Source: a virus. From it: DNA of 60,337 nucleotides. Position 1 is the stretch's first letter, and each line of letters starts with the position of its first letter. The notes below the pieces were generated by a model. It was given only the letters and a program-made list of their open reading frames with translations. It made no database searches and was not told the origin of the DNA. Of the stretch, positions 1 to 8,298 are shown piece after piece. The translations under genes and the position numbers were made by a program. The stretch is from the IMG/VR virus record IMGVR_UViG_3300011400_000003, positions 1 through 60,337 of that record; one strand, given 5' to 3'.

Positions 1-68
1 ATGTTAGGGGGGGTGTAGATTTGGCGACCCCCCCTCCCCCCTTTTAAAAATAGTCAGAGACACAAAAC

Positions 69-308
69 TCAAGGAATCTCCTTCTTTTCTTTTCGATAAA
101 GGCCTGAAACATTCTGGTCAACGATCTCATCAATTGCTTCTTCTATAGCTTTTGTTTGTAGCTCATCCGACAGTTCATCTGACACAACAGCAATCCTAGC
201 TAGGAAGGACGGTGTATGGTAGCCGGCCGATCTATCAAATTCATACCATTCATCATAACTAGTGAAAGGATCATGAGGGTTGTCTATTGTTGTTAACATA
301 GATCTCAT
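69..308 (-). CDS. Small protein of unknown function, last gene of the leftward transcript
   Basis: 79 residues, unrecognised. I start at the ATG at 308 because it follows an AGGAGG that overlaps the end of the RNA polymerase-like gene; the open frame runs further upstream but that part lies inside the neighbour. The chain has an aromatic/acidic N-terminal half (SYDEWYEFD) and an acidic helical C-terminal half. Translation is probably coupled to the polymerase gene. A C-rich tract at positions 28-47 lies just downstream. Confidence 0.6.
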   Translation of the reverse strand: MRSMLTTIDNPHDPFTSYDEWYEFDRSAGYHTPSFLARIAVVSDELSDELQTKAIEEAIDEIVDQNVSGLYRKEKKEIP

Positions 309-312
309 CACA

Positions 313-3045
313 CTATTCCTCCTCTCCACTAGTTGATGCATCAAGAGTACTGAGCGATACACCAAGTCTTTGTGCAACTTCTGCTCTTGTTGCACCTTGT
401 GCTAGCAAGGAGCGAGCTAATGCAGTCTTAGATGCTGTCATCAATACTTGTCGTCTTGGTGTAGCTAGCTCTCGCACATTCTCAATGTCTGCCTTCTTAA
501 GTATCTGAGATAGTACATTGTCGCTAACCGCACCTGCTTGTACTGCATTCCATTCTTCAGGTGTGAACTTAATCTTCTTTGATCTAACACCTACTACTGC
601 ACGAGCACGCTCTAACTCACGCCCTCTAATCTTCTTACGGGAGGACTCTTCTAAATTGGGGTGTTCTGCAAAGTGCGCTCGTGTGATGGTGTTGGCTATA
701 GCCTGGGCCTTTCGTTCACGGGGGCGGTTACTAATGACTAATGAAAGCTTAGCCTTCAATGAATCAACTTCGTTCTTGTAGATCCTGGCTGCTGATGGTG
801 AACGTTGAAGCAATGGTGTATTCAATGCTTCAAGCCTGGCAGTGTTAGCTAAGTTCTTTAACTTGTTAGAGTGATTAGCATACAGCACTTCCATTGGTGT
901 ACCAGAAGAAAGTGTGTGTGCATCCTCTGCTATGGCTAGCTTGTTTACTTTTCTAGTCTTGGGTACTAACTCGCCTGCTTTGTTGCGACGCTTCTTACCT
1001 GTAGGTACGGTAACCTTACGACCAGTGACCCTATCAACGGGCCCACCCTCTGACTGAGGACGATCCTTAAAGTCGGGGAACTTACGTATCTCAGACTTTT
1101 TCCTAGAGATTAAGGTAGATGCGCCCCTGTTTGCGCCTTCCTGATACTCTGCTTTAAGGGCAGCAATACCATTACGTTTCTTAGATAGCTGCCAATCAAG
1201 GCCGTGTTTCTCTGAGTCAATCACTACCATAGAATGACGGATAGCACGAACAAGATGGTCATGTGGCGCAAGCTTAAGAGTCATGTCTGTAATTAAGTTA
1301 GAGACATTACCCATCTCTTGATTCTTCTTGTCCACTGTAATCTTAGGAATTACTAGATTCCCATCTTTGTCTTTAGGAATCTTATAGATCTGAGGATCGA
1401 AGTCTTTCAACCCATCAAGTGGATCAGTAGCAATGAACTTGTTAGAATTGTTAGGAATGACAAGTACAGTATCACCATCAAAGTCGGCACCAGACAACAC
1501 TTGTGCTGTGCTGTGATTAATACCAACAGCATCAATGGCTTCACCACCAATTAATTTCTGTCCTTCAGGATTCCTGTTATTAACTGTTAATCTAGGAATC
1601 TCAAATGTACCACCATGAGGATATCTAACAAGAACTACCTCTTCTCCATTGTTATAGTTAGGAGCATAGATCTCTCTCTTACCAAGGGTATCAAGAGGAA
1701 GGATGGCGTGCCAGTTTGATCTAGGTAAAGCGGCAGCTCTTAAGTGAACAGCAGCAGCATCTGCTTTGTCAGCAAACTTCTCAAGAAGAACCTTCTTAAC
1801 TGTAGGATTGGTTAACTCCATGATGTCTTCAAATTCTTTTTGTTCACGCTCGAAGGTAACATCAAGTTGTTCTTTAGCCAACTTAGGACTCTGCTTTGAA
1901 AGCATCTGAGAAGAAAGACTTTCTGCCCACTTGTGCCAGTCACCCTGCTCGTTGACAAGATTCATAGCAGAGACATTCTTTTCGTTAGGTTGTCCTTCAT
2001 TCTTAACAATCTGACGAACAACGGAACCAAAAGGATAGTCTGTATCTTCCTCAATCTCTTTCATAGCATCAAGTTTATTTCCTGTGTTCTTCTTATTAGT
2101 GTTGAACACAAGATCCACGCCATCAGGAAGGTTGTCCTTGTAGACAGCCATACCTTTCAGATAGTGGCCTTTACCTACTTGAATTCTAACTTGAGCATAC
2201 CGATTCTTACCTAAAGTAAGATCTTTTGCGCCTTCTCGAACATAGATTACACCATCAGCTTCTGCTCCACCTTCATCACCATAACGAATCATTACTCGTC
2301 TTGGACTGACTGGAATTGGAGGATGATTAGTTAAACCCCACTGTCTTCCACCATCAGATGTAAAGGCTTGAATTTGTTTGATGTTGAATCGCTGTTCCCA
2401 GGCTTCTTTTTGAGTAACACCAGGAGGAACGAGTACTTTGTTGTTGGTATCGAAAGTGGTCCCAACCTGTGGTGATTTAAACTGATGAACCCGGTATCCT
2501 TCTTCTTCAAGGATAGCTACTGCAGCAGAAAGTTTTTGTTGACTTATACCTTTGGATTCTAAACCATCACCAATTGGAACATAGCTTTCTACACCACTAC
2601 CAACATCAATTGGACTCTTAGTTTTCCAAGCTTCATCAACATGAGTCTTAAGCATGGCCGCTGTGTTAACGAGAATATCATTACGATCTTTAACACTAGG
2701 GTCTAAAAACGAACGGAAAGTAGTTTCAGGAACACCCATCGCGGCAGCCGCAGCTACACCAGACATACCCTTCTTATACTTTAACTCATGTGCACGTACA
2801 ATGTTATCTTGCCTCTGTCTGTGAAGCTCAATGGTTTTTCTCGCACGAAGTTGTGTTGTGGAAGAACACCCTAACGCTTCTGCTCGTTCTTTCTCAGTAA
2901 GTCCTTGTTTTCTAAGATCCGCTTCAAGATCTAAGAAAGAAGGATTACGAGGCGTTCCTTCATTACCTCCACTACCCCAAGGATAACGACCAGAATGACG
3001 AGGAGTACCATAGTGAGCAAGATAGTCGTCTTCTTCAATAATCAC
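313..3045 (-). CDS. YonO-like single-chain DPBB RNA polymerase
   Basis: 910 residues with a GTG start preceded by AAAGGAGG and a 4-base overlap with the upstream nuclease gene. Residues 520-527 read ADFDGDTV, the Mg-binding DxDGD signature of the beta-prime double-psi beta-barrel of cellular RNA polymerase. They are preceded by an arginine-containing strand (RYPHGGTFEIPRL, 474-486) where beta-prime has its RxP segment. Residues 291-315 (GKGHYLKGMAVYKD, then LPDGVDLVFN) resemble the beta-subunit barrel with its conserved lysine (K297). A following block (MGNVSNLITDMT, 578-589) looks family-specific. Both catalytic barrels therefore appear to sit in one chain, as in Bacillus phage SPbeta YonO, which is similar in length. 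The N-terminus carries an HYGTPRHSGRYPWGSG tag (11-26), followed by two helix-turn-helix-like stretches (45-120); a third is at the C-terminus (EVAQRLGVSLSTL). Likely a phage transcription enzyme; promoter specificity is unknown. Confidence 0.88.
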   Translation of the reverse strand: MIIEEDDYLAHYGTPRHSGRYPWGSGGNEGTPRNPSFLDLEADLRKQGLTEKERAEALGCSSTTQLRARKTIELHRQRQDNIVRAHELKYKKGMSGVAAAAAMGVPETTFRSFLDPSVKDRNDILVNTAAMLKTHVDEAWKTKSPIDVGSGVESYVPIGDGLESKGISQQKLSAAVAILEEEGYRVHQFKSPQVGTTFDTNNKVLVPPGVTQKEAWEQRFNIKQIQAFTSDGGRQWGLTNHPPIPVSPRRVMIRYGDEGGAEADGVIYVREGAKDLTLGKNRYAQVRIQVGKGHYLKGMAVYKDNLPDGVDLVFNTNKKNTGNKLDAMKEIEEDTDYPFGSVVRQIVKNEGQPNEKNVSAMNLVNEQGDWHKWAESLSSQMLSKQSPKLAKEQLDVTFEREQKEFEDIMELTNPTVKKVLLEKFADKADAAAVHLRAAALPRSNWHAILPLDTLGKREIYAPNYNNGEEVVLVRYPHGGTFEIPRLTVNNRNPEGQKLIGGEAIDAVGINHSTAQVLSGADFDGDTVLVIPNNSNKFIATDPLDGLKDFDPQIYKIPKDKDGNLVIPKITVDKKNQEMGNVSNLITDMTLKLAPHDHLVRAIRHSMVVIDSEKHGLDWQLSKKRNGIAALKAEYQEGANRGASTLISRKKSEIRKFPDFKDRPQSEGGPVDRVTGRKVTVPTGKKRRNKAGELVPKTRKVNKLAIAEDAHTLSSGTPMEVLYANHSNKLKNLANTARLEALNTPLLQRSPSAARIYKNEVDSLKAKLSLVISNRPRERKAQAIANTITRAHFAEHPNLEESSRKKIRGRELERARAVVGVRSKKIKFTPEEWNAVQAGAVSDNVLSQILKKADIENVRELATPRRQVLMTASKTALARSLLAQGATRAEVAQRLGVSLSTLDASTSGEEE

Positions 3046-3596
3046 AGGGCCTCCTTTATCATCTCGATCTGTTGGTCAAAATCAATAATGGTTTGCATAA
3101 TAGAAACAATAAGTTCAGGAGGAGGTTCAAATTCTCTGATTTCCTCTCTTTGGTAGATCCTTAAAATGATTCTAATAGTAAACGGATCAACACCATACTC
3201 CAAACAAAAAAGAGCAGCGTAAATCTCAAGTTGTTTCTCAGAAGTAGCAGTTATGCCTGTTTTAAGATCGTGAATTCTTAATATGTTTCTCTTAAAACAA
3301 ATAGTATCGGCTGTTCCAAAACAATTTTCTGAGAAAAATAAGACTTGTTCGCAAACCATCCTGTACCCAATAGCGTCTGCTACATAAGTACACAATGATT
3401 GTTCACCTCTAGAAAGCTTAACGCCGAGATTAATTGCATCATGAGCAAGTTTATGAAGTGCTGTACCTCGACGAGCAGCCATAACAGTATAGAACCTAGC
3501 TTCTAATTTCTGATCAGTATAATTTAGCCAACTATGGTTGCTAGGACTAAGAAATGCGTGCTTGTCTTGCAGTTCCGAATGCCGATTGAAGATCAT
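3042..3596 (-). CDS. PD-(D/E)XK nuclease, RecB/Cas4-like
   Basis: 184 residues. The chain shows RRGTALHKLAH, then FGTADTI (metal-binding Asp), then IHDLKTG (the D/E-x-K motif as DLK) and QLEIYAAL (the Q-x3-Y motif of RecB-type nucleases). Expected role is exonuclease or flap processing in recombination or replication. It overlaps the upstream VRR-type nuclease gene by about 50 bases, and its ribosome site is weak, so the exact start is uncertain. It is translationally coupled to the RNA polymerase gene by a GTGA overlap. Confidence 0.75.
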   Translation of the reverse strand: MIFNRHSELQDKHAFLSPSNHSWLNYTDQKLEARFYTVMAARRGTALHKLAHDAINLGVKLSRGEQSLCTYVADAIGYRMVCEQVLFFSENCFGTADTICFKRNILRIHDLKTGITATSEKQLEIYAALFCLEYGVDPFTIRIILRIYQREEIREFEPPPELIVSIMQTIIDFDQQIEMIKEAL

Positions 3597-3858
3597 CTAA
3601 CACCCGCTCTTCATTCTGAGGATGGATGAAAGCAGCGAAAGACATTTCATCATACATCTCAATGTAGTAGTCTTGATTCGGCTGCTCGGGCGCATTGTAA
3701 GAAGCCTTAACTTCCAACATGGCCCACTGACTTCCAAAAAGAATAAGAAGATCAGGGATCCCTTGGCTGTTTTGTGGATCATTCTTTAAAATGACACAGC
3801 CAGGAAACAAGATGGTCAACTTTCGAATTAAATTTCGTTGGTAGGTGGTCTCGTTCAC
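3547..3858 (-). CDS. VRR-NUC-type endonuclease
   Basis: 103 residues from a GTG at 3858 that follows TGGAG at good spacing; the frame is open further upstream to 4008, but that part looks non-conserved and overlaps the HNH gene. Core motifs: YQRNLIRKL, then GIPDLLILFGSQWAMLEVKAS, that is PD...ExK with the small hydrophobic loop typical of VRR-NUC/Holliday-resolvase-like enzymes. Likely a structure-specific DNase. It sits between two other nuclease genes. Confidence 0.7.
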   Translation of the reverse strand: MNETTYQRNLIRKLTILFPGCVILKNDPQNSQGIPDLLILFGSQWAMLEVKASYNAPEQPNQDYYIEMYDEMSFAAFIHPQNEERVLDDLQSAFGTARQARIS

Positions 3859-3931
3859 GACATCTCCAGAAAAATTGAGAAACTGTGAGTTCCTCTCATT
3901 ATATGGGATGTTTGGCGAGCGGAATGATACC

Positions 3932-4447
3932 CTATTTAACAATTTCGAAGATTGACCCATATGGAAAGAGTTCGACGCCTGAGTATGTAGATGTCCAAAT
4001 ATCCTCAAACAGTAAACCCTCTTTCATCCCTGCTTCTACAATACTAGAATAACAATCACCAGTCACAATATTGACACATGCCAGGTTTTGATAATGCACT
4101 GGTATTCTTGCTCTTAACTGATGTGTGTATTTCCATGCAAACCATCTAGGGCGCCAAATAAGATTATAGGCTGCCACATTAGAAAAATCCCCATCTAATA
4201 TCACAACGTGATCGCATAATAAATTAGGAGATTCAACAAAGTACTCAGCAACTAAACGAGCAACACTACGAGTATGTCTTCCACCATCCCATGGAGATTT
4301 CAAAGCGACCTTCAAGTGTCCGAACGTGTTAAAGCTCAGACTCATGATCATGTCTCTAGATGTGTTATAGATTCTACCAACGTTACTCACATGATATGTT
4401 GGAAATTCTCGTATTACTTCCCATTCCTCTTGAATTGTATCAAGCAC
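3932..4447 (-). CDS. NUMOD4/HNH homing-type endonuclease, HNH partly degenerate
   Basis: About 171 residues from a GTG preceded by GGAGG. The N-terminal part (EEWEVIREFPTYHVSNVGRI) is a clear NUMOD4 DNA-binding motif. The next part (LVAEYF, then HVVILDGDFSN, then YNLIW) matches the HNH pattern usually written LVAeaF...VnHiDGdksNN...NLeW. The usual NH before the DGD segment reads differently here (DHVVILDGD), so activity is uncertain. Such genes are typically mobile, and this one lies inside a nuclease cluster. Confidence 0.7.
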   Translation of the reverse strand: MLDTIQEEWEVIREFPTYHVSNVGRIYNTSRDMIMSLSFNTFGHLKVALKSPWDGGRHTRSVARLVAEYFVESPNLLCDHVVILDGDFSNVAAYNLIWRPRWFAWKYTHQLRARIPVHYQNLACVNIVTGDCYSSIVEAGMKEGLLFEDIWTSTYSGVELFPYGSIFEIVK

Positions 4448-4718
4448 GGCGCCTCCAGAACTGCCACCATCGTTTACGAACGAGTGCCAGAGACCAACCA
4501 TTAGCTGTACATTTGTCGCAAGGTAAGAATATACCTTGGTTCAAATCCAATACTGCTCCATTGTCCCCACATACAGTACACGGAACATTGTGTGATGCAC
4601 CTAAACCAAAATCAACAATAATCTGTGTTGCGAACGGTTGGGGTTCTGACAATCGGTCTTGGACCACACGATATCGAGAAACTTGCTGATAATTTGTAGC
4701 ATAACTTCTATTGGTCAT
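4440..4718 (-). CDS. Small zinc-ribbon protein
   Basis: 92 residues with two CxxC knuckles (CTVCGD and CDKC) about 20 residues apart, a DnaJ-like or zinc-ribbon arrangement, and a very basic C-terminus (KRWWQFWRRRA). Start chosen at the ATG at 4718, preceded by AAAGGG within a sequence that is itself a direct repeat (see 4719-4979). Its stop overlaps the ribosome-binding region of the HNH gene. Function unknown; nucleic-acid binding is possible. Confidence 0.6.
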   Translation of the reverse strand: MTNRSYATNYQQVSRYRVVQDRLSEPQPFATQIIVDFGLGASHNVPCTVCGDNGAVLDLNQGIFLPCDKCTANGWSLALVRKRWWQFWRRRA

Positions 4719-4979
4719 TATGTCCCTTTCACGTCAGTTTCAAAAATGTGGACAAATATTTCATTTTCTTTGAGAAAAGACTTTGTAGAAATTTACTAGA
4801 TACTCCCATTCTTACATCCATAAAGGGGGTATTATGTTAAAATATATATAGTCTTTTTTCTTTAAAACTGTGTAAAAAACGCCCCACGTCCGAATAATCC
4901 TTATTAACCTAGTAATGCCCACTATTCATGCCCCAATTTGTCCGTTTCACGTCAGTTCTCCAATTGTCTAAAATGTGCG
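4719..4979 (-). promoter_or_regulatory. Intergenic regulatory region with a direct repeat
   Basis: 261 bases without a convincing gene, AT-rich in the middle. On the plus strand, TGTCCNTTTCACGTCAGTT occurs twice (about 4730-4747 and 4940-4957), some 210 bases apart; one copy covers the ribosome site of the zinc-ribbon gene. The spacing and near-identity suggest operators or a duplicated leader. A weak look-alike of the phage promoter (TACA followed by an A/T-rich hexamer) occurs near 4870. A 30-codon frame in the middle has no ribosome site and is not called. Confidence 0.45.
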
Positions 4980-6179
4980 TCATATTTGAACAAATTCGTC
5001 AGATTTCTCAGGAATTAGATACTCTCTAATAAATTTACGCTCGTTAAAATTCTTCTTATGGTCTAGTGACCACTTGATTCCACGGTCCATTTCAGAATTG
5101 CTCACAAATATGTAATAATAAAGACTAGCGTAAAAGGTATTTAACCTATCAATACGCCCTTGGCATTGTATAAAGTTCTTATAGGAATAAGTCAGACTGT
5201 ATAAAACCATAGAATCAGTGCTAGTACAGTTCCATCCTTCAGCTCCAGCAGTGTACTGAACTAAGAAAATCCAGCTGTCATGGCCGTCCGATTCGGGTAA
5301 TTCGTCGTGTCTGTGCCCATTCCACTCGAATACATCTATCTCTTTACTTAGCGTCCGAAGGATCTCCAACTCATAATCAAACGTGTAAAACACGATCAAT
5401 CGTGGATGGAAAGCCATAAGGAATCTAAGCGCCTCCAGACGAGAAGGGTCAGAGTTAACAACTCTTCGCATAACTCGATACATTTCAGCAGCATCAATAA
5501 TTGGTCTTTGTTCATATACGTGCCACCGATCTTTAGTAACTTTTTTCACTAATTTTTCATTATAGCTAACTGGTATTTCGTTAAGAAAGCGCTCTGCTTT
5601 ACTAACATATGGCATCTCTACCAGGATGTCGTTCCTGAGAACTTCGAGTTTTCTTTCGTTAATGTATCCACGAATTTTTGGATATTTGACAAAGGGTTCG
5701 TAGATAACGTGACGTTGTTTAAATTGAGAGGCGTTCTTGTAGAAACCATTAGCAATGAAAACAGGGGCATAATCGAGCCAGGTATCGCCAGGGGTCGCAC
5801 TAAGTAATACCCAGTGGTTCTTAGCAGCAATTTTGAGAAACGATCGAACCCAGGATCCTCGTCCGACAAGTCTTTGCTCATCAAATATGAAGAAAGCATC
5901 TTTTACTCCCTCGTACTTCCATAAATTGTTCCAACTATTAACTTCTAGAAGTCCATGGTTTGTATCGGGGAAACCAATTCCAAACTTAGCAGCTTCGACT
6001 TCCCAGTCTAATGAATCACGTTTCTTGGCTGTAGTTATCACATAAATGTGCCGGGGGGATTCTTTTTCAATGTAGTACTGAAGCACCGTTGCAGACTTAC
6101 CCGCTCCTACACCGCCCCACAAAATCTTACCGTTACCGAGATGTTCCACTGCCTCCAACTGGTGCTCCATCAATTCCAT
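4980..6179 (-). CDS. SF2 DNA helicase (SNF2/DEAD-like)
   Basis: 399 residues. Motif I is GGVGAGKSA near residue 22, motif II IFDEQRL (DExx form), motif III LLSATPGDTW, and motif VI QCQGRIDRLN near residue 340. Two RecA-like lobes are therefore present. It starts at an ATG behind AGGAGGTGA. Such stand-alone SF2 enzymes in phages act in replication initiation, recombination or remodelling. The neighbouring nuclease genes downstream suggest a recombination/repair module. Confidence 0.88.
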   Translation of the reverse strand: MELMEHQLEAVEHLGNGKILWGGVGAGKSATVLQYYIEKESPRHIYVITTAKKRDSLDWEVEAAKFGIGFPDTNHGLLEVNSWNNLWKYEGVKDAFFIFDEQRLVGRGSWVRSFLKIAAKNHWVLLSATPGDTWLDYAPVFIANGFYKNASQFKQRHVIYEPFVKYPKIRGYINERKLEVLRNDILVEMPYVSKAERFLNEIPVSYNEKLVKKVTKDRWHVYEQRPIIDAAEMYRVMRRVVNSDPSRLEALRFLMAFHPRLIVFYTFDYELEILRTLSKEIDVFEWNGHRHDELPESDGHDSWIFLVQYTAGAEGWNCTSTDSMVLYSLTYSYKNFIQCQGRIDRLNTFYASLYYYIFVSNSEMDRGIKWSLDHKKNFNERKFIREYLIPEKSDEFVQI

Positions 6180-6182
6180 TAT

Positions 6183-6302
6183 TCACCTCCTAATATGACC
6201 GCCATCAATAAGAGCTTCTCTCCACGCCCAGAAAACAAAACCCCAAACAATAATGACAAGAACAACAAAAACTACCCAACTAATGATTTCAATAAAAATC
6301 AT
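6183..6302 (-). CDS. 39-residue single-pass membrane peptide
   Basis: Start ATG at 6302 preceded by GAGGTGA; the stop overlaps the ribosome site of the helicase gene. Residues 5-27 form one hydrophobic helix (IISWVVFVVLVIIVWGFVFW), then a short basic tail. Function unknown. Confidence 0.55.
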   Translation of the reverse strand: MIFIEIISWVVFVVLVIIVWGFVFWAWREALIDGGHIRR

Positions 6303-6305
6303 TAT

Positions 6306-6473
6306 TCACCTCGCTTTATGTGCGTGCATATTACCGCTTTTAGTTAAGGCACATTCCGTATTGCATTTCGAGCAGATGCCATAACCAGAAAAATTACCGT
6401 TTGGTGGCATGGTGACTGTGTTAGGTGGTAGTCCGCCGCCTTCGCATTTTATTCCTCTATTTGACCAACCCAT
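6306..6473 (-). CDS. Small cysteine-rich protein
   Basis: 55 residues from an ATG behind AAGGAG; the frame is open upstream but without a ribosome site. It contains Cys residues at IKCEGGG and a CSKCNTEC knuckle, consistent with a small zinc-binding protein. Function unknown. Confidence 0.55.
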   Translation of the reverse strand: MGWSNRGIKCEGGGLPPNTVTMPPNGNFSGYGICSKCNTECALTKSGNMHAHKAR

Positions 6474-6484
6474 TATTATTCTCC

Positions 6485-6727
6485 TTAGAAATCGACTACC
6501 GGTCCAGCACCTTCCCAATATGCTTTGCTCGTAAGAAATTTCAGGATTGGTTTGAGTTTATCGTCATTTATTAGTAAATCATATAACTCAGCGCAAGATC
6601 TACAAATACTGGCTAAATTAAACTCTTTACGCGTCGTGCTGCAACTACAACCCTGATCCCCACGATGAACTGCTTTATTGCAAAACATACACGAATAAAA
6701 TCTAGGCATGAACAGCGTGCATTCCAT
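6485..6727 (-). CDS. Zinc-finger protein with several CxxC pairs
   Basis: 80 residues. The ATG at 6727 overlaps the upstream stop (TAATG), indicating coupling. Cysteines: SCMFC, GCSC and ICRSC; the first pair looks like a treble-clef or ribbon. The C-terminal half is helical (LYDLLINDDKLKPILKFL). Probably a nucleic-acid or protein adaptor; not recognised. Confidence 0.55.
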   Translation of the reverse strand: MECTLFMPRFYSCMFCNKAVHRGDQGCSCSTTRKEFNLASICRSCAELYDLLINDDKLKPILKFLTSKAYWEGAGPVVDF

Positions 6728-6840
6728 TACCAAATCCAAACAAATAGAATCCAATATGCGAGCTTTAACACGGCCATCATTAATGCGATCGTTACAACCG
6801 TAACAGCAAGTGCGCCTAGACCTTCCATTATCTCATCCAT
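6727..6840 (-). CDS. 37-residue membrane peptide
   Basis: Starts at 6840, overlapping the preceding stop (TAATG), and ends in a TAATG overlap with the next gene. Residues 8-36 are almost wholly hydrophobic (LGALAVTVVTIALMMAVLKL, then AYWILFVW). Unknown role; one of many tiny membrane proteins in this genome. Confidence 0.5.
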   Translation of the reverse strand: MDEIMEGLGALAVTVVTIALMMAVLKLAYWILFVWIW

Positions 6841-7016
6841 TATGCTCTCCTATTAAGTTCATCCAACAGGTGTCGAGCAATATCAATTTCACCCATGGCT
6901 TTAATAAATAGAACGGCCTCAATGGATAGAGGAGGAGTATCTAGTTTTAGTGAAAGAAGTCTGTCTCTTTGTGTTGCTAGAGTTTCATTTATGTCAGACA
7001 ACGTTGTTTTATCCAT
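6840..7016 (-). CDS. 58-residue helical protein of unknown function
   Basis: ATG at 7016 (an ATG at 7019 is also possible) behind GAGGTGA. The chain is soluble and helical (MDKTTLSDINETLATQRDRL) and ends ELNRRA. Coupled to both neighbours by overlaps. Not recognised. Confidence 0.5.
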   Translation of the reverse strand: MDKTTLSDINETLATQRDRLLSLKLDTPPLSIEAVLFIKAMGEIDIARHLLDELNRRA

Positions 7017-7338
7017 CATTCACCTCGTAATCTTTATTATACTCCATACGTTCCATTTTAGGAAAACACAACAAACCCTCGATAACTGTTGGAATATATT
7101 CAGGTAAAAGTTCACCGGTGACTGCGTTAAACAAGAAACTGTTCATTTGACCACATGCCATACGATGCCAAACACACATCGATCCTTCATAAATATGGTC
7201 AGAAGTACTAGTCTTAAATCTTCCACGAATCTTAGCTTTACGAGGACACCCAGGAATCATACAAACATCAAAAGGTCTAACCCATAAAGGATTCTGTGCA
7301 TCAGTAATCATAACAATATCAAAATTAATATTCATCAA
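7009..7338 (-). CDS. Hypothetical protein, 109 residues
   Basis: Contains several Cys and His residues (VCMIPGCPRKAK, MCVWHRMACG) in a pattern that could bind one zinc ion. Short overlaps with both neighbours place it in the same operon. Function unknown. Confidence 0.55.
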   Translation of the reverse strand: MMNINFDIVMITDAQNPLWVRPFDVCMIPGCPRKAKIRGRFKTSTSDHIYEGSMCVWHRMACGQMNSFLFNAVTGELLPEYIPTVIEGLLCFPKMERMEYNKDYEVNDG

Positions 7339-7565
7339 TCCCCCTCACCCAACATTCTTTTAGTTGTAAGTCCTCTTCTAGTTGGTCTATCGTATGTGTC
7401 AATAGTAATGAGAACGGCTTTACCATCCTCAATCACAACCGCGTCTAAAATTTTAGCGTCACCAAAATCTTTAACCACAACATCAGTACCTATAGATCCT
7501 ACGAATGCCTGTTCATCGAATCGATCGTGTTGATTAGCGGGTATCTTGAACGTTAGTCGCATCAT
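7335..7565 (-). CDS. Hypothetical protein, 76 residues
   Basis: Start taken at the ATG following GAGGG near 7565. Composition suggests a small beta-rich fold (GTDVVVKDFGDAKILDAVV). It overlaps the genes on each side. No family recognised. Confidence 0.5.
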   Translation of the reverse strand: MMRLTFKIPANQHDRFDEQAFVGSIGTDVVVKDFGDAKILDAVVIEDGKAVLITIDTYDRPTRRGLTTKRMLGEGD

Positions 7566-7869
7566 TGCCCTCGACAAACTTTAAGTATTGTTCTTCAGTT
7601 ATCTCGATTGGTTCGTGGTATCGATCTTCCTGATACCAAAATCTAGGATTTCCAAATGTGGTTGTTCGCATACTACGATTTGGAAGGCCATCAAAGGTTG
7701 GGCGTTCCATACCAAATTGAGGCCACCCCATCCAATCACGTTCTTCAGCTGGTTCGAGAATCGGTTTCCATGCCATTTGACACCGTCCTTTGATTAGTTT
7801 ATCGCAGCCCATGTAATCACAGCCTCTATATTTACCGTCGGGGCAAAATATATTTTTTACTTTAGCCAT
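7534..7869 (-). CDS. Hypothetical cysteine-containing protein, 111 residues
   Basis: The N-terminus carries CPDGKYRGCDYMGCDKLIKGRC, four cysteines spaced as a possible zinc site; the rest is aromatic-rich. Start ATG at 7869 overlaps the previous stop (ATGGCTAA). Function unknown. Confidence 0.55.
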   Translation of the reverse strand: MAKVKNIFCPDGKYRGCDYMGCDKLIKGRCQMAWKPILEPAEERDWMGWPQFGMERPTFDGLPNRSMRTTTFGNPRFWYQEDRYHEPIEITEEQYLKFVEGNDATNVQDTR

Positions 7870-8065
7870 CAATACTCTCGTATTCTACAAAGGTACAACC
7901 AGGATGTTGACAATGTCGTTTTTTAATACTAAATCTAATAACGTCACCAAGTAACCACGGCCCCCACATCGGAACATGAAACTCGCCATTGGGAGAAACT
8001 ATGCCGGTTGAAATATGAACTTCGTCACCGTTATCTCTAATTCCTATCCTCCAAGCAGCTAACAT
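7862..8065 (-). CDS. Hypothetical protein, 67 residues
   Basis: ATG behind AAGGAAA. Ends with a CQHPGC element resembling half of a zinc site. No family recognised. Same operon as its neighbours. Confidence 0.5.
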   Translation of the reverse strand: MLAAWRIGIRDNGDEVHISTGIVSPNGEFHVPMWGPWLLGDVIRFSIKKRHCQHPGCTFVEYESIDG

Positions 8066-8073
8066 AAGTTTCC

Positions 8074-8298
8074 TTAAGGTTTAATATCATCCCAATCTTT
8101 ACCAAAAGGCCAGAACACAGCATATCCATAACCAAGCGTCGATACATGACGAAGTGCATCGATCTCTTCTTTATGTAACCCTATAGGATAAACAGAATCA
8201 TCATAGGCGAACACAAACCAAGCGCCTTCTTCTTTAGGATTATGAAGCTCTCGTAATTGATTAGGAGAAAGTATTTCTTTACCTGTTATTGCAACCAT
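8074..8298 (-). CDS. Hypothetical protein, 74 residues
   Basis: Soluble, acidic, with many aromatic residues near the C-terminus (YGYAVFWPFGKDWDD). Starts inside the end of the preceding gene. Such short actinophage proteins recur, but no function is known to me. Confidence 0.5.
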   Translation of the reverse strand: MVAITGKEILSPNQLRELHNPKEEGAWFVFAYDDSVYPIGLHKEEIDALRHVSTLGYGYAVFWPFGKDWDDIKP

